A DNA stretch of 64,000 nt from positions 1 through 64,000 of the forward strand of contig NZ_AKJF01000123.1 in NCBI RefSeq assembly GCF_000282475.1, given 5' to 3'. This document shows positions 51,377 through 61,965 of this stretch, one piece after another (within the stretch, counting starts at the first letter, position 1; the number at the start of each line of letters is the position of its first letter). The notes beneath the pieces are model-generated. The model had not been told where the DNA came from, did no database searches, and saw only the letters and a program-made list of their open reading frames with translations. Both the position numbers and the translations under genes were made by a program. Source of the stretch: Pseudomonas sp. GM78 (GTDB lineage Bacteria; Pseudomonadota; Gammaproteobacteria; Pseudomonadales; Pseudomonadaceae).

Positions 51377-52525
51377 ATGAGTCTTTCCTCCTTCAAAATC
51401 GCTCACAAATTGATCACCGGTGCAGGGGCCATCGAGCAGCTATCGGCGGAATTGACGCGCCTGGACATCGACAATCCGCTGATCGTCACCGACGCCGTGC
51501 TGGTCAAGTCCGGCACGGTAGAGCTGGCGCTGGCCCAGCTTGGCGGGCGCACGTACGAGATCTTCGACCGGGTGCTGCCGGACCCGGAAATCGCCATCGT
51601 CGAAGACTGCATGCGGGTTTATCGCGACGGTGGGCATGACGGTTTGATCGGCCTGGGTGGCGGCAGTGCCATCGACATCGCCAAAAGCGTGGCGGCCTAC
51701 GCCGGATACCACGGCGCACTCGAAGATTTGTTCGGGGTCGACCAGGTGCCGCGCAAGGGCCCGCCGCTGATCGCCATCCCGACCACGGCCGGCACCGGCT
51801 CGGAAGTCACCAACGTGGCGATCCTTTCCGACAAGGTCGCGCAATTGAAGAAAGGCATCGTCAGCGACTACTTGTTGCCGGACGTCGCATTGGTAAGCCC
51901 GCAGATGACTCTGACCTGTCCGCGCGGTGTCACGGCGGCCAGCGGCGTCGATGCACTGGTGCACGCCATCGAATCCTACCTGTCGGTCAATGCCTCACCG
52001 ATTACCGATGCCCTGGCCATCGGCGCAATTAAACTGATAGCAAAGGCGCTGCCCAAGGCTTACGCCAACCCGTCCAACCTGCAGGCCCGTGAAGACATGG
52101 CCACCGCCAGCCTGATGGCCGGCATGGCGTTCGGCAATGCAGGGGTGGGTGCGGTGCATGCGCTGGCGTATCCGCTGGGTGGGCGCTTCAACATTGCCCA
52201 TGGCGTGAGCAATGCCTTGCTGCTGCCCCATGTCATGACCTGGAACAAGATGGCCTGCGTTGAACGCATGCAGGATATCGCCGAAGCCATGGGGGTGAAG
52301 ACCGCTCATCTGAGCGCCAATGAAGCGGCCGACAAAGCCGTGGAGGCCATGACCGCGTTGTGCGCGGCGGTGGAAATCCCCCAAGGACTGCGCAGTTTCG
52401 AGGTGCCCGAGGATGCCCTTGCGGCGATGGCCGTGGAGGCGGCGGGGATCGAGCGCCTGATGCGCAACAATCCGCGCCGGCTGAGTGCTGTCGATATCGA
52501 GAAAATCTACCGGGCGGCCTACTGA
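51377..52525 (+). CDS. Iron-containing alcohol dehydrogenase
   Basis: Encodes 382 residues. [15 protein letters not shown] is the NAD-binding loop and [16 protein letters not shown] the family signature. The metal ligands are in [15 protein letters not shown] and [19 protein letters not shown]. The substrate is not predictable from sequence alone. It lies between agtABCD and rpe on the same strand, where I recall no such gene in P. aeruginosa or P. putida. A link to amino-acid-derived semialdehydes is speculative. Confidence 0.9.
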   Translation: MSLSSFKIAHKLITGAGAIEQLSAELTRLDIDNPLIVTDAVLVKSGTVELALAQLGGRTYEIFDRVLPDPEIAIVEDCMRVYRDGGHDGLIGLGGGSAIDIAKSVAAYAGYHGALEDLFGVDQVPRKGPPLIAIPTTAGTGSEVTNVAILSDKVAQLKKGIVSDYLLPDVALVSPQMTLTCPRGVTAASGVDALVHAIESYLSVNASPITDALAIGAIKLIAKALPKAYANPSNLQAREDMATASLMAGMAFGNAGVGAVHALAYPLGGRFNIAHGVSNALLLPHVMTWNKMACVERMQDIAEAMGVKTAHLSANEAADKAVEAMTALCAAVEIPQGLRSFEVPEDALAAMAVEAAGIERLMRNNPRRLSAVDIEKIYRAAY

Positions 52526-52605
52526 TCATCGCGCTTTCGGTGCGCCGGCCAAAGGAGGCGGTATACAATGCGCGCCATCGTGATTCTGCTCAGAAAAGGT
52601 GCGTC

Positions 52606-53280
52606 ATGCAGCCCTTCGTAATTGCTCCGTCGATTCTTTCCGCCGACTTCGCCCGCTTGGGCGAAGAAGTGGACAACGTCCTGGCTGCCGGTGCCGACTT
52701 CGTGCACTTCGATGTCATGGACAACCACTACGTGCCGAACCTGACCATCGGTCCGATGGTCTGCTCGGCGCTACGCAAGTACGGCGTGACCGCGCCGATC
52801 GACGCGCACCTGATGGTCAGCCCGGTGGACCGCATCGTCGGTGACTTCATCGAAGCCGGCGCGACCTACATCACCTTCCACCCGGAAGCTACCCAGCACG
52901 TCGACCGTTCCTTGCAACTGATCCGCGAGGGCGGCTGCAAGTCGGGCCTGGTGTTCAACCCGGCAACGCCGCTGGACGTGCTCAAGTACGTGATGGACAA
53001 GGTCGATATGATCCTGCTGATGAGCGTCAACCCGGGTTTCGGTGGGCAGAAGTTCATCCCTGGCACCCTCGACAAGCTGCGTGAGGCGCGGGCGCTGATC
53101 GACGCGTCGGGTCGTGACATTCGCCTGGAAATCGACGGCGGCGTCAACGTGAACAACATTCGTGAAATCGCTGCGGCGGGTGCCGACACCTTCGTTGCCG
53201 GTTCGGCGATCTTCAATGCACCGAACTACCAGGAAGTGATTGAAAAAATGCGTTCCGAACTGGCGCTGGCTCGCCCATGA
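52606..53280 (+). CDS. rpe: Ribulose-phosphate 3-epimerase
   Basis: Encodes 224 residues from the ATG at 52606 ([19 protein letters not shown]). [17 protein letters not shown] and LEIDGGVN give the metal-binding and catalytic residues of the TIM barrel. It interconverts ribulose-5- and xylulose-5-phosphate. A TATACAAT -10-like element lies near 52561. It overlaps gph by 4 bases. Confidence 0.97.
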   Translation: MQPFVIAPSILSADFARLGEEVDNVLAAGADFVHFDVMDNHYVPNLTIGPMVCSALRKYGVTAPIDAHLMVSPVDRIVGDFIEAGATYITFHPEATQHVDRSLQLIREGGCKSGLVFNPATPLDVLKYVMDKVDMILLMSVNPGFGGQKFIPGTLDKLREARALIDASGRDIRLEIDGGVNVNNIREIAAAGADTFVAGSAIFNAPNYQEVIEKMRSELALARP

Positions 53281-54095
53281 GTGGCTTTGAGCAGCTGTTC
53301 CCGGGGCGCCTGCCACGGCTGGTGATGTTCGATCTGGATGGCACCTTGGTCGACTCGGTCCCGGACCTGGCGGTGGCTGTGGACAAGATGCTGCTCAAGC
53401 TCGGTCGCGCACCGGCAGGTATCGAAGCGGTGCGTGAATGGGTGGGTAATGGCGCGCCGGTGCTGGTGCGCCGTGCGCTGGCCGGCGGTATCGACCATTC
53501 AACGGTCGATGACGCCGAGGCCGACGGTGCGCTGGAGATTTTCATGCAGGCCTATGCCGATAGCCATGGCTTGACCGTGGTTTACCCCGGCGTGCGCGAT
53601 ACCCTGAAATGGCTGCAAAAGCAGGGCGTCGAGATGGCGCTGATCACTAACAAGCCGGAGCGCTTCGTCGCGCCGCTGCTGGATCAGATGAAGATAGGCC
53701 GATATTTCAAGTGGATCATCGGCGGCGACACCCTGCCACAGAAAAAGCCTGACCCGGCTGCGCTGTTTTTCGTGATGAAAATGGCCAATATCCCGGCCTC
53801 GCAATCCTTGTTCGTCGGCGACTCGTGCAGCGATGTGCAGGCGGCGAAAGCGGCGGGGGTCAAGTGCGTGGCCTTGAGCTACGGCTATAACCACGGGCGT
53901 CCGATCGCCGAAGAATTGCCGGCCCTGGTGATCGACGACCTGCGTAAGCTAATTCCCGGTTGCCTGGATCCGGCCGCTGAGATAACGTTGGCCGACGCTG
54001 TTCAACCCCCTTCTGGAAACGCCATCGTGGTGGTCACTCGCAAACTCTGGATGAAAGTCATCAAGGCCCTGGCCCGCTGGCGTTGGCGCGCCTGA
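53277..54095 (+). CDS. gph: Phosphoglycolate phosphatase (HAD family), with C-terminal trp leader extension
   Basis: Encodes 272 residues. [16 protein letters not shown] (nucleophile Asp), ITNKPERF, and [16 protein letters not shown] are the HAD motifs. It removes phosphate from 2-phosphoglycolate. The HAD fold ends near residue 230. The last 22 codons (from the GTG at 54027) encode ALARWRWRA and its preceding residues, homologous to a free leader peptide ahead of trpG. The gph 3' end therefore seems to double as the trpE leader. Confidence 0.95.
   Translation: MSGFEQLFPGRLPRLVMFDLDGTLVDSVPDLAVAVDKMLLKLGRAPAGIEAVREWVGNGAPVLVRRALAGGIDHSTVDDAEADGALEIFMQAYADSHGLTVVYPGVRDTLKWLQKQGVEMALITNKPERFVAPLLDQMKIGRYFKWIIGGDTLPQKKPDPAALFFVMKMANIPASQSLFVGDSCSDVQAAKAAGVKCVALSYGYNHGRPIAEELPALVIDDLRKLIPGCLDPAAEITLADAVQPPSGNAIVVVTRKLWMKVIKALARWRWRA
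54027..54095 (+). CDS. Putative trpE leader peptide, in frame within the 3' end of gph
   Basis: From GTG 54027, 22 codons end [13 protein letters not shown] with three Trp codons (positions 8, 18, 20) and the same stop as gph. A GGAAA element about 9 bases upstream could serve as its own ribosome-binding site. It is the same length as the leader before trpG and shares 14 of 22 residues. Ribosome stalling at the Trp codons, whether from gph translation or separate initiation, would control the following hairpins. Separate initiation is inference. Confidence 0.65.
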   Translation: MVVTRKLWMKVIKALARWRWRA

Positions 54096-54104
54096 CTGAT
54101 CCTG

Positions 54105-54124
54105 GCCGGTTGTCCGGCGCGTTT
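54105..54124 (+). terminator. Putative trpE attenuator
   Basis: GCCGG (54105-54109) pairs with CCGGC (54114-54118) and is followed by GCGTTT. An alternative pairing of CGCGCC (54088-54093) in the leader with GGCGCG (54116-54121) would break this stem, as expected of an antiterminator. Stems were found by eye only. Confidence 0.5.
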
Positions 54125-54164
54125 GCATACCTGACTGTTTGACCCTCAAGCCACGAGGCACCTC

Positions 54165-55646
54165 ATGATCCGCGAAGAATTCCTGCGTTTGGCCGCTGCC
54201 GGCTATAACCGCATCCCGCTTGCCTGCGAAACCCTGGCCGACTTCGACACGCCGCTGTCGATCTACCTGAAACTGGCCAACGAGCCCAACTCCTATTTGC
54301 TGGAGTCGGTGCAGGGCGGCGAGAAGTGGGGCCGTTACTCGATCATCGGCCTGCCGTGCCGCACCGTACTGCGTGTGCATGACCATCACGTCAGCGTGAC
54401 CATCGACGGTGTCGAGACTGAAAGCCACGATGTAGAAGACCCACTGGCCTTCGTCGAAGCCTTCAAGGCCCGTTACAACGTGCCGACCATCGCCGGTCTG
54501 CCGCGCTTCAACGGCGGCCTGGTGGGCTATTTCGGTTATGACTGCGTGCGTTATGTGGAAAAGCGTTTGGGCAAGTGCCCGAACCCGGACCCGCTGGGCG
54601 TACCGGACATCCTGCTGATGGTGTCCGACGCCGTGGTGGTATTCGACAACCTGGCCGGCAAGATGCACGCCATCGTCCTGGCCGACCCGGCGCAGGAAGA
54701 CGCCTTCGAGCAAGGTCGCGCGCGCCTGGAAGAGCTGCTGGAAAAACTCCGTCAGCCAATCACCCCACGCCGTGGCCTGGATTTCAGCAAGCAGCAAGCG
54801 GCTGACCCGGTGTTCCGCTCCAGTTTCACCCAGAGCGATTACGAAAAAGCCGTCGACACCATCAAGGAATACATCCTGGCCGGTGACTGCATGCAGGTCG
54901 TGCCGTCCCAGCGCATGTCGATTGACTTCAAGGCAGCACCCATCGATCTGTACCGGGCGTTGCGTTGCTTCAACCCGACGCCTTACATGTACTTCTTCAA
55001 CTTCGGCGACTTCCACGTCGTCGGCAGTTCGCCGGAAGTGCTGGTGCGGGTCGAAGACAACCTGATCACCGTGCGCCCGATCGCCGGCACCCGTCCACGC
55101 GGGGCTAACGAAGAGGCCGACCTGGAGCTGGAAAAAGACCTGCTGTCGGACGACAAGGAAATCGCCGAGCACCTGATGCTGATCGACCTCGGTCGCAACG
55201 ACACCGGTCGCGTATCGGAGATCGGTTCGGTGAAGCTCACCGAGAAAATGGTCATTGAGCGTTATTCCAACGTGATGCACATCGTGTCCAACGTCACCGG
55301 TCAATTGAAGGCCGGTCTGACGGCGATGGACGCACTGCGGGCGATCCTGCCAGCGGGCACCTTGTCCGGCGCACCGAAGATCCGCGCGATGGAAATCATC
55401 GACGAACTGGAACCGGTCAAGCGCGGTGTCTACGGCGGCGCCGTCGGCTACTTTGCCTGGAACGGCAACATGGACACCGCCATTGCGATCCGTACGGCGG
55501 TGATCAAGAACGGCGAACTGCATGTGCAGGCCGGTGGCGGCATCGTCGCCGACTCGGTGCCGGCGCTGGAGTGGGAAGAAACCCTGAACAAGCGCCGCGC
55601 GATGTTCCGTGCGGTGGCCCTGGCTGAACAAACCCCGAACGCCTGA
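54165..55646 (+). CDS. trpE: Anthranilate synthase component I
   Basis: Encodes 493 residues. [10 protein letters not shown] is the Trp feedback site (LLES). [23 protein letters not shown] and [16 protein letters not shown] are the chorismate-binding and metal blocks. With TrpG it makes anthranilate from chorismate and glutamine. It follows gph by 69 bp, which contain the proposed attenuator. It is separated from trpG by estP. Confidence 0.98.
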   Translation: MIREEFLRLAAAGYNRIPLACETLADFDTPLSIYLKLANEPNSYLLESVQGGEKWGRYSIIGLPCRTVLRVHDHHVSVTIDGVETESHDVEDPLAFVEAFKARYNVPTIAGLPRFNGGLVGYFGYDCVRYVEKRLGKCPNPDPLGVPDILLMVSDAVVVFDNLAGKMHAIVLADPAQEDAFEQGRARLEELLEKLRQPITPRRGLDFSKQQAADPVFRSSFTQSDYEKAVDTIKEYILAGDCMQVVPSQRMSIDFKAAPIDLYRALRCFNPTPYMYFFNFGDFHVVGSSPEVLVRVEDNLITVRPIAGTRPRGANEEADLELEKDLLSDDKEIAEHLMLIDLGRNDTGRVSEIGSVKLTEKMVIERYSNVMHIVSNVTGQLKAGLTAMDALRAILPAGTLSGAPKIRAMEIIDELEPVKRGVYGGAVGYFAWNGNMDTAIAIRTAVIKNGELHVQAGGGIVADSVPALEWEETLNKRRAMFRAVALAEQTPNA

Positions 55647-55654
55647 TCCAAAAT

Positions 55655-55687
55655 AAACGCGGTGCCTGAGAAGGCACCGCGTTTTTT
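55655..55687. terminator. Bidirectional terminator between trpE and estP
   Basis: A 13-bp stem (55655-55667 with 72-84 of the same block) around a GAGA loop has a run of seven T on the plus strand and an A-rich left flank giving T on the minus strand. It lies between the convergent 3' ends. Confidence 0.95.
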
Positions 55688-55709
55688 TGTACCTGCGGTT
55701 TACCGAGGA

Positions 55710-57617
55710 TCAGAAGTCCAGCGCGACCCCAACGCTAATCCACTGCTGGGTAAAGTCATCGTCCTTGCGCAAGGTGTACCCGCCACGCAATGCAAGATCG
55801 GCCGTCAAGTTGTGGCTGACTCCCAGGCTCACGCGATTCAAATGGCTCTGTGGTGTATAGCCATCCAGCGTGAAGCCGAGGGTCGGCAAGCTATTGAGGG
55901 CGATGTTCACCTTCTGCACGTCATCTTCATACTCTCGCTCGTAGGCGTATTCGCCAAACACCTGGGTCTGCGAAGTGATCTGGTACTTACCCTGAAGCCC
56001 GGCGCCGAGACGTTTCGAATCGCGTTTTTGGTCGTCAAAGGTCAGCGCCGTGGAGCGACTGGTATTTTCCGAGTAACCGTCGACTTCCACTTTGGCGTAA
56101 TCGGCGCTGATGAACGGCGACAGGTGCCACTCACTGCCCGGCTGCGCAATGTCGTAGCCCAGGCGCGTGCTGAAGGCCCAGAGATAGCCGTCGGTGTCGC
56201 CTTTCTCCGCACCTTCACCCGCGCCTAGATCGAATTTGCGTTTGAGATCGTCGTAATCCAGCTTGCCGCCGGTCAAGGCGGCATCGGCCCACCAACGGTT
56301 CTGCTGGAACTGGGCGAATGCCGTGGCCAGGTAGCTGTTGAGCTTGTAGTCAGAATCGTTGTTGCCCGCCTCCAGATCCTGACGATAGAAGCCTGCCGCC
56401 ACACCCACGCGCCAGGCTTCATTGAGGCGATAGCTGCCGCCGATGTTCAAGCTGTAGCCGTTGCCATCGGCATCGGCACCACTGCTTTGGTGGTCCACAT
56501 CGAGATGCTGGCCACCCCCGGCCACAATGGCCCGCCATTGGCCGACCGCCTGCCAGCTCTCCCAGTCGGATTGCCATTGGCTGCGCAGCTCATCCTGATG
56601 CGCGCGTAGCGTGGCGTGGGCCATTTCCGGCAGCAGCGTCAGTTCCCAGGGCGCAGCAAGCAAGGAATAGGCGTAGTCGGACACCAGCTTTTGCCCGGCT
56701 TCGGTCGGATGAACCCCATCGTTATAGACCAGCTGGCTGGGGGCCGGGGTGGCGCTGTTGATGCCAAAGGTGGCGTTTTCGGTGCATCCGTCACCGCTGA
56801 AGCAAGTCGCCGTCAGGTTCTGGCCGGTAGCAAAACCGAATCTTGCTGGGTCGGCGAAGGTTTCCTGCAACAACAGCGGAATGTTCAACGGAATGATTTG
56901 GGCATCGATGCCCGCCAACCGAGTGACCAGTTGCCGATTGAAGACCGCGCTCAACTGCGAGGTAGGTCCCTGTAGAGGAGTGCCATTGATGGCAGGTGTC
57001 AGGCCCAGGTCAGGCAACAGCCAGACCATGATGTAGCGGGCGCCGGCCGATTGCAGAACCTGAACGCTGTTGGCGAGTCGGTCCGCCGCGGCATTCGCCT
57101 GGGCGCCACTTTGCACACGTCCCTGAAGAAAGTCGTTACCGCCGCCAGAGAGGTAATACAGCGCGTTCGGATCGGCGCGGAAATTGTTGGCCGGCAAGTA
57201 GCCCGCTCGTGCACGTTCGCCCGTGGCGGATACCGTGGTGATTGAATCGAGGATCTGATCGGTGCGGTAACCGCCGACGGCCCAGTTGTTACCATCGGGC
57301 AGACCCTGGGCGGCGCGTGCGGCTGAAGTCGAAGCGGCGGTCTGGTCATCCGAGAAACCAAGCCTGCCCCCAAGCAGCTGGGTTGAGTTGGCGGAATAGA
57401 CTTCGCCACTGCCGTCCTGATAAGTCGGCCCGGTCCGATTGGTGAAGCGCAGGGTCGAGCCGGGAGGGCCTCCCGTGTCGGTAAACTGCCCCGCATCGTT
57501 GAGGCTGTCACCGAAGACGATGAAGCTCGAATAAGGATTGGGCGCCGCGATCGCCTGTGCGCAGGCCATGGCGAGCAAGCAACCGGCAAGCGGTGCAAAC
57601 AGCGTCTGTCTGATCAT
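55710..57617 (-). CDS. estP: GDSL-type autotransporter esterase (EstP/EstA)
   Basis: Encodes 635 residues from ATG 57617; a TTG at 57623 is less likely. The signal peptide ends near [25 protein letters not shown] holds the nucleophile Ser38, and [12 protein letters not shown] the Asp/His pair. From ~360 a C-terminal autotransporter barrel runs to a final VGVALDF. It is displayed on the outer membrane and cleaves short to medium acyl esters; EstA affects rhamnolipids and motility in P. aeruginosa. It is inserted between trpE and trpG as in P. putida. Confidence 0.92.
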   Translation of the reverse strand: MIRQTLFAPLAGCLLAMACAQAIAAPNPYSSFIVFGDSLNDAGQFTDTGGPPGSTLRFTNRTGPTYQDGSGEVYSANSTQLLGGRLGFSDDQTAASTSAARAAQGLPDGNNWAVGGYRTDQILDSITTVSATGERARAGYLPANNFRADPNALYYLSGGGNDFLQGRVQSGAQANAAADRLANSVQVLQSAGARYIMVWLLPDLGLTPAINGTPLQGPTSQLSAVFNRQLVTRLAGIDAQIIPLNIPLLLQETFADPARFGFATGQNLTATCFSGDGCTENATFGINSATPAPSQLVYNDGVHPTEAGQKLVSDYAYSLLAAPWELTLLPEMAHATLRAHQDELRSQWQSDWESWQAVGQWRAIVAGGGQHLDVDHQSSGADADGNGYSLNIGGSYRLNEAWRVGVAAGFYRQDLEAGNNDSDYKLNSYLATAFAQFQQNRWWADAALTGGKLDYDDLKRKFDLGAGEGAEKGDTDGYLWAFSTRLGYDIAQPGSEWHLSPFISADYAKVEVDGYSENTSRSTALTFDDQKRDSKRLGAGLQGKYQITSQTQVFGEYAYEREYEDDVQKVNIALNSLPTLGFTLDGYTPQSHLNRVSLGVSHNLTADLALRGGYTLRKDDDFTQQWISVGVALDF

Positions 57618-57792
57618 GAGCAAGTCCGTTTGTTTATTGTTTTAGTGGGTGAAACGACAGTGCCAAAAAACTATAGAGCCTGATGCCATTCGGCGCGAAC
57701 CTGGCGAATGTTTCACTCGCTTCGATCGCCCCATATTGCACGCTCTGCCCAGCTAAGTTACTGTGCCAAGACGTATAAATGAGACCTTCCCC
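57618..57792. promoter_or_regulatory. Divergent promoter region of estP and the trpG leader
   Basis: This stretch lies between two divergent transcripts. On the minus strand AACAATAA (57634-57641), about 17 bases before the estP ATG, also fits the Hfq/Crc motif. Specific promoter boxes were not assigned. Confidence 0.35.
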
Positions 57793-57861
57793 GTGTTGAT
57801 CGTCAGCAAACTTCTGGATCAAGTCATCAAGGCACACGCCCGCTGGCGTTGGCGCGCCTGA
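57793..57861 (+). CDS. trpL: Putative trpG(DC) leader peptide
   Basis: From GTG 57793, a 22-residue peptide ends QVIKAHARWRWRA with two Trp codons near the stop. It is followed by a GC hairpin and lies 160 bp before trpG. It resembles the 3' end of gph before trpE in length and sequence (14 of 22 residues). Attenuation of trpE and trpGDC has, to my knowledge, been reported in P. putida. The ribosome-binding site is weak, so the exact start (GTG 57793 or TTG 57796) is uncertain. Confidence 0.75.
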   Translation: MLIVSKLLDQVIKAHARWRWRA

Positions 57862-57870
57862 ATCCTTCTG

Positions 57871-57889
57871 CCGGCCCGGCCGGATCTTT
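57871..57889 (+). terminator. Putative trpGDC attenuator
   Basis: CCGGC (57871-57875) and GCCGG (57879-57883) form a short GC stem with a 3-base loop, followed by ATCTTT, ten bases past the leader stop. The stem is short; stability was not computed. Confidence 0.45.
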
Positions 57890-58023
57890 ACCGCTTCGCC
57901 TTCTTTACTCGCAAGACATTGCCCTTTGCTTCGCGATTCCAGCGATCGCCAAAGTACAGGACGCTGCGGGTAAATCATTCGAAGGCTGTATCAAGTCAGT
58001 GAATTCAAGAGGTTCCTAACGCC

Positions 58024-58617
58024 ATGTTGCTGATGATCGATAACTACGACTCTTTTACCTACAACGTTGTGCAATACCTTGGCGAGCTGGGCTCCCAGGT
58101 CAAAGTCGTGCGCAACGATGAACTCACGGTTGCACAGATTGAAGCCCTCAATCCCGAGCGCATCGTCGTTTCTCCAGGTCCTTGCACCCCGACCGAAGCG
58201 GGCGTCTCGATTGATGTCATCAAGCACTTCGCCGGCAAACTGCCGATTCTCGGTGTCTGCCTGGGCCATCAGTCCATCGGCCAGGCCTTTGGTGGTGATG
58301 TGGTTCGCGCGCGCCAGGTCATGCACGGCAAGACCAGCCCGGTATTCCACGAAGACAAAGGTGTCTTCGAAGGCCTGAACATGCCACTGACGGTCACCCG
58401 CTATCATTCATTGATCGTCAAGCGCGAAACCCTGCCGGATTGCCTCGAGCTGACCGCCTGGACCCAATTGGAAGACGGCTCGGTCGACGAAATCATGGGC
58501 CTGCGCCACAAGACCCTGAACATCGAAGGCGTGCAGTTCCACCCTGAGTCGATCCTCACCGAACAGGGTCACGAGCTGTTCGCGAACTTCCTCAAACAAA
58601 CCGGCGGCACGCGCTAA
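58024..58617 (+). CDS. trpG: Anthranilate synthase component II (glutamine amidotransferase)
   Basis: Encodes 197 residues. The glutaminase nucleophile Cys79 is in [11 protein letters not shown], and the His/Glu pair is in [10 protein letters not shown]. It supplies ammonia to TrpE, and in many pseudomonads also to PabB. It heads the trpGDC operon, 9 bp before trpD, and is preceded by the Trp leader. Confidence 0.98.
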   Translation: MLLMIDNYDSFTYNVVQYLGELGSQVKVVRNDELTVAQIEALNPERIVVSPGPCTPTEAGVSIDVIKHFAGKLPILGVCLGHQSIGQAFGGDVVRARQVMHGKTSPVFHEDKGVFEGLNMPLTVTRYHSLIVKRETLPDCLELTAWTQLEDGSVDEIMGLRHKTLNIEGVQFHPESILTEQGHELFANFLKQTGGTR

Positions 58618-58626
58618 GGACTTATC

Positions 58627-59676
58627 ATGAATATCAAGACAGCCCTGGGCCGGATCGTCGAGCAGCTCGACCTCAGCACCGATGAAATGCGCGACGTAAT
58701 GCGCGAAATCATGACCGGCCAATGCACCGACGCGCAGATCGGCGCGTTCATGATGGCCATGCGCATGAAGAGCGAAAGCATCGACGAAATCGTCGGTGCC
58801 GTGTCGGTCATGCGCGAGCTGGCGGACAAGGTCGAACTCAAGACCCTCGATGGTGTAGTCGATGTGGTCGGCACTGGCGGTGACGGTGCCAACATCTTCA
58901 ACGTGTCGACCGCGTCGTCCTTCGTGGTCGCGGCGGCCGGTTGCACGGTGGCCAAGCACGGCAACCGCGCGGTCTCGGGTAAAAGCGGCAGTGCCGATTT
59001 GCTGGAGGCGGCCGGTATCTACCTGAACCTGACCCCGGTCCAGGTGGCGCGCTGCATCGATAACGTCGGCATCGGTTTCATGTTTGCCCAGACTCATCAC
59101 AGTGCCATGAAGCACGCCGCCGGCCCGCGCCGGGAGCTCGGTTTGCGCACCTTGTTCAACATGCTCGGCCCGCTTACGAATCCGGCTGGCGTGAAACATC
59201 AGGTGGTGGGTGTGTTCACTCAAACACTTTGCCGGCCATTGGCCGAAGTCCTGCAGCGTCTGGGCAGCAAGCACGTGCTGGTGGTGCATTCGAAGGATGG
59301 CCTGGACGAGTTCAGCCTGGCGGCACCGACCTTTGTCGCGGAACTGAAAAACGACCAGATCACTGAATATTGGGTCGAGCCGGAAGATCTGGGCATGAAG
59401 AGCCAGAGCTTGCATGGCCTGGCGGTGGAAAGCCCGGCGGCGTCCCTGGAGCTGATCCGCGACGCCCTGGGCAAGCGCAAGACCGAAAACGGTCAGAAAG
59501 CTGCCGAGATGATCATGCTCAATGCCGGTGCCGCGCTGTATGCGGCCGACCATGCCAGCAGTCTGAAAGAAGGCGTTGCCTTGGCGCACGATGCGCTGCA
59601 CACCGGCCTCGCTCGGGAGAAACTCGAGGAGCTGGGTGCATTTACCGCGGTATTCAAAGTGGAGAATGAGGGATGA
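58627..59676 (+). CDS. trpD: Anthranilate phosphoribosyltransferase
   Basis: Encodes 349 residues. [15 protein letters not shown] is the PRPP-binding glycine loop, and [19 protein letters not shown] is a second conserved block. It joins anthranilate to PRPP. It overlaps trpC by 4 bases. Confidence 0.98.
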   Translation: MNIKTALGRIVEQLDLSTDEMRDVMREIMTGQCTDAQIGAFMMAMRMKSESIDEIVGAVSVMRELADKVELKTLDGVVDVVGTGGDGANIFNVSTASSFVVAAAGCTVAKHGNRAVSGKSGSADLLEAAGIYLNLTPVQVARCIDNVGIGFMFAQTHHSAMKHAAGPRRELGLRTLFNMLGPLTNPAGVKHQVVGVFTQTLCRPLAEVLQRLGSKHVLVVHSKDGLDEFSLAAPTFVAELKNDQITEYWVEPEDLGMKSQSLHGLAVESPAASLELIRDALGKRKTENGQKAAEMIMLNAGAALYAADHASSLKEGVALAHDALHTGLAREKLEELGAFTAVFKVENEG

Positions 59677-60509
59677 GTGTACCGACGGTTCTGGAAAACA
59701 TTCTGGCCCGCAAAGTTCAGGAAGTCGCCGAGCGTAGCGCCCGCGTGAGCCTGAGCGAGCTGGAAAGTCTGGCCAAGGCGGCCGATGCACCCCGTGGTTT
59801 TGCCAAGGCTTTGCTGGCTCAGGCCAAGCTGAAAGAGCCGGCAGTCATTGCTGAAATCAAGAAAGCTTCGCCGAGCAAAGGCGTGATCCGCGAGAACTTC
59901 GTTCCTGCCGACATTGCCAAGAGTTACGAGAAGGGCGGGGCGACCTGTCTTTCCGTGTTGACCGACATCGATTATTTCCAGGGCGCCGATGAGTACCTGC
60001 AGCAGGCGCGTGCCGCGTGCAACCTGCCGGTGATCCGCAAGGACTTCATGATCGATCCGTACCAGATCATCGAAGCCCGTGCCTTGGGTGCGGATTGCGT
60101 GCTGTTGATCGTCTCCGCCCTTGACGACGTGAAAATGGCCGAACTGGCTGCGGTGGCCAAAAGCGTCAACCTCGATGTGCTGGTGGAAGTGCACGATGGC
60201 GATGAGCTGGAGCGGGCCTTGAAAACCCTCGACACCCCGCTGGTTGGCATCAACAACCGCAATCTGCACACCTTCGAAGTCAGCCTGGAAACCACCCTCG
60301 ACCTGTTGCCACGTATCCCGCGCGATCGTCTGGTGATCACCGAAAGCGGCATCCTCAACCGCGCCGATGTCGAGTTGATGGAAATCAGCGACGTCTACGC
60401 GTTCCTGGTTGGCGAGGCGTTCATGCGTGCCGAAAATCCGGGTACTGAACTGCAACGCCTGTTCTTCCCTGAACGCGGCATTCCTGTCAGCGGTTCTACG
60501 CTCGACTGA
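59673..60509 (+). CDS. trpC: Indole-3-glycerol phosphate synthase
   Basis: Encodes 278 residues, the monofunctional form usual in Pseudomonas. [15 protein letters not shown] and [13 protein letters not shown] carry catalytic lysines, and [14 protein letters not shown] and ITESGI complete the phosphate site. It closes the indole ring after isomerisation by TrpF, whose gene is not in this window. Confidence 0.98.
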   Translation: MSVPTVLENILARKVQEVAERSARVSLSELESLAKAADAPRGFAKALLAQAKLKEPAVIAEIKKASPSKGVIRENFVPADIAKSYEKGGATCLSVLTDIDYFQGADEYLQQARAACNLPVIRKDFMIDPYQIIEARALGADCVLLIVSALDDVKMAELAAVAKSVNLDVLVEVHDGDELERALKTLDTPLVGINNRNLHTFEVSLETTLDLLPRIPRDRLVITESGILNRADVELMEISDVYAFLVGEAFMRAENPGTELQRLFFPERGIPVSGSTLD

Positions 60510-60535
60510 TCCGGTCATTGCAGGCAGCCCTTTCC

Positions 60536-60562
60536 CCTGTGGGAGCGGGCTTGCCCGCGAAG
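60536..60562. repeat. Single REP element after trpC
   Basis: CCTGTGGGAGCGGGCTTGCC and its continuation match the REP core seen at 25603 and 49021. It lies 26 bp past the trpC stop and before the next gene, where it may trim or end the trpGDC message. Confidence 0.8.
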
Positions 60563-60608
60563 AGGCCATCCAATCCCCCAAAGACGTGAAGTCTGCCGGA
60601 GTCGCCCC

Positions 60609-61310
60609 ATGTCGCTGCCCACCTCTCTGACCATCGAAGCTGGCCTGCAGGCCGAACAGGATTTGTTGGCATCGGTCTGTGCCGGTGACGCGGAGTTTGG
60701 CCTGCTGTTCTGGCAGCCGAGCGATCGGGCATTGGTCATGCCACGCCGTTTGAATCGCTTGCCGGGGTTCGAACACGCCTGCCAAGTCTCCGCCTCTGCC
60801 GGGTGGCCAGTGCTATTGCGTGAGACCGGCGGCGAACCGGTGCCGCAATCCGCCTCGACGATCAACATCGCCCTGGTTTACGCGCCGCCGCGCAGCGAAG
60901 GGGATCTGAACCGCATCGAGACCGGCTACCGGCGTCTGTGCGATCCGATCTGCCAGTTGCTGGATGAGCTGGGGGGCACTTCGTCCCTGGGCGAAATCGA
61001 CGGTGCGTTCTGTGATGGCCGCTTCAACGTCAATCTGGATGGGCGCAAGATGGTCGGTACGGCCCAGCGCTGGCGCCAGAGCCAGGGTGGTCAGCGCCCG
61101 GTCGGGCTGGTTCATGGTGCGATGTTGCTGGATAACGAGCGCGAGTCGATGGTCGCAGCGGTCAATCGCTTCAATGAGGCCTGCGGTCTGGAGCAACGGG
61201 TGCGCGCTGAAAGCCACATCGCCTTGCATGAGAAGTTCACCGCACCGGATGCGCTGGAACGTCTCGATGAACTCTACCGGCAAATGCTGGTGCAGATGTT
61301 CAACAGCTAA
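60609..61310 (+). CDS. Lipoate-protein ligase A-like (BPL/LPL fold) protein
   Basis: Encodes 233 residues. DGRFNVNLDGRKMVGTAQRW matches the lipoate-binding block of LplA and octanoyltransferases, including the lysine that contacts lipoyl-AMP. GLVHGAMLLD is the strand after it. Family members attach lipoate or octanoate to carrier domains or, in some cases, other acyl groups. The usual RRxxGG block is not evident. The substrate is unknown; position between trpC and vfr gives no functional hint. Confidence 0.75.
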   Translation: MSLPTSLTIEAGLQAEQDLLASVCAGDAEFGLLFWQPSDRALVMPRRLNRLPGFEHACQVSASAGWPVLLRETGGEPVPQSASTINIALVYAPPRSEGDLNRIETGYRRLCDPICQLLDELGGTSSLGEIDGAFCDGRFNVNLDGRKMVGTAQRWRQSQGGQRPVGLVHGAMLLDNERESMVAAVNRFNEACGLEQRVRAESHIALHEKFTAPDALERLDELYRQMLVQMFNS

Positions 61311-61320
61311 GTTTTCGAGC

Positions 61321-61965
61321 TTAGCGCGTACCGAAGACCACCATGGTCTTGCCTTTGACATCCACCAGGTTGCGCTCTTCCAGATCCTTGAGCACACGTC
61401 CGACCATCTCCCGTGAACAGCCGACGATCCGTCCGATTTCCTGACGCGTCACCTTGATCTGCATGCCATCGGGATGGGTCATGGCGTCTGGCTGCTTGCA
61501 CAGTTCAAGCAGGCAGCGGGCGACGCGACCGGTGACGTCAAAAAACGCCAGGTCACCAACCTTGCGGGTGGTGTTACGCAGGCGTTGTGCGATTTGTCCG
61601 CTTAGTACGTAAAGAATGTCCGGGTCCTGCTGCGACAATTCGCGGAATTTCGCGTAGCTGATTTCCGCCACTTCGCATTCGACCTTGGCCCGTACCCAGG
61701 CGCTGCGTTCCTGTTCGTGGCCGGCCTGCTCAAACAGACCCAGCTCGCCGAAGAAATCCCCGGCGTTCAGGTAGGCGATGATCATTTCCCGACCGTCATC
61801 GTCTTCGATCAGGATGGTGACCGAACCCTTGATGATGAAGAACAGCGTCTCCGAGCGGTCACCGGCACAAATGATGTTGCTCTTGGCCTGATAGCGACGG
61901 CGCTGGCAATGCATCAACAGCTTGTCGAGGTTTTTCATCTTGGGGGTGGGGGCAATAGCAACCAT
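61321..61965 (-). CDS. vfr: cAMP-binding global regulator Vfr (CRP family)
   Basis: Encodes 214 residues from the ATG at 61965 ([17 protein letters not shown]). The cAMP pocket is in [11 protein letters not shown] and [18 protein letters not shown]; the helix-turn-helix is [20 protein letters not shown]. It closely matches P. aeruginosa Vfr, a virulence regulator; roles in P. fluorescens-group strains are less clear. It ends 10 bp from the lipoate-ligase-like gene and is divergent from osmC. Confidence 0.96.
   Translation of the reverse strand: MVAIAPTPKMKNLDKLLMHCQRRRYQAKSNIICAGDRSETLFFIIKGSVTILIEDDDGREMIIAYLNAGDFFGELGLFEQAGHEQERSAWVRAKVECEVAEISYAKFRELSQQDPDILYVLSGQIAQRLRNTTRKVGDLAFFDVTGRVARCLLELCKQPDAMTHPDGMQIKVTRQEIGRIVGCSREMVGRVLKDLEERNLVDVKGKTMVVFGTR

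Noticed and set aside
53949-55631. A 560-residue minus-strand open frame across gph and trpE
   Set aside because: Antisense to clear coding sequence with intact motifs on the plus strand.
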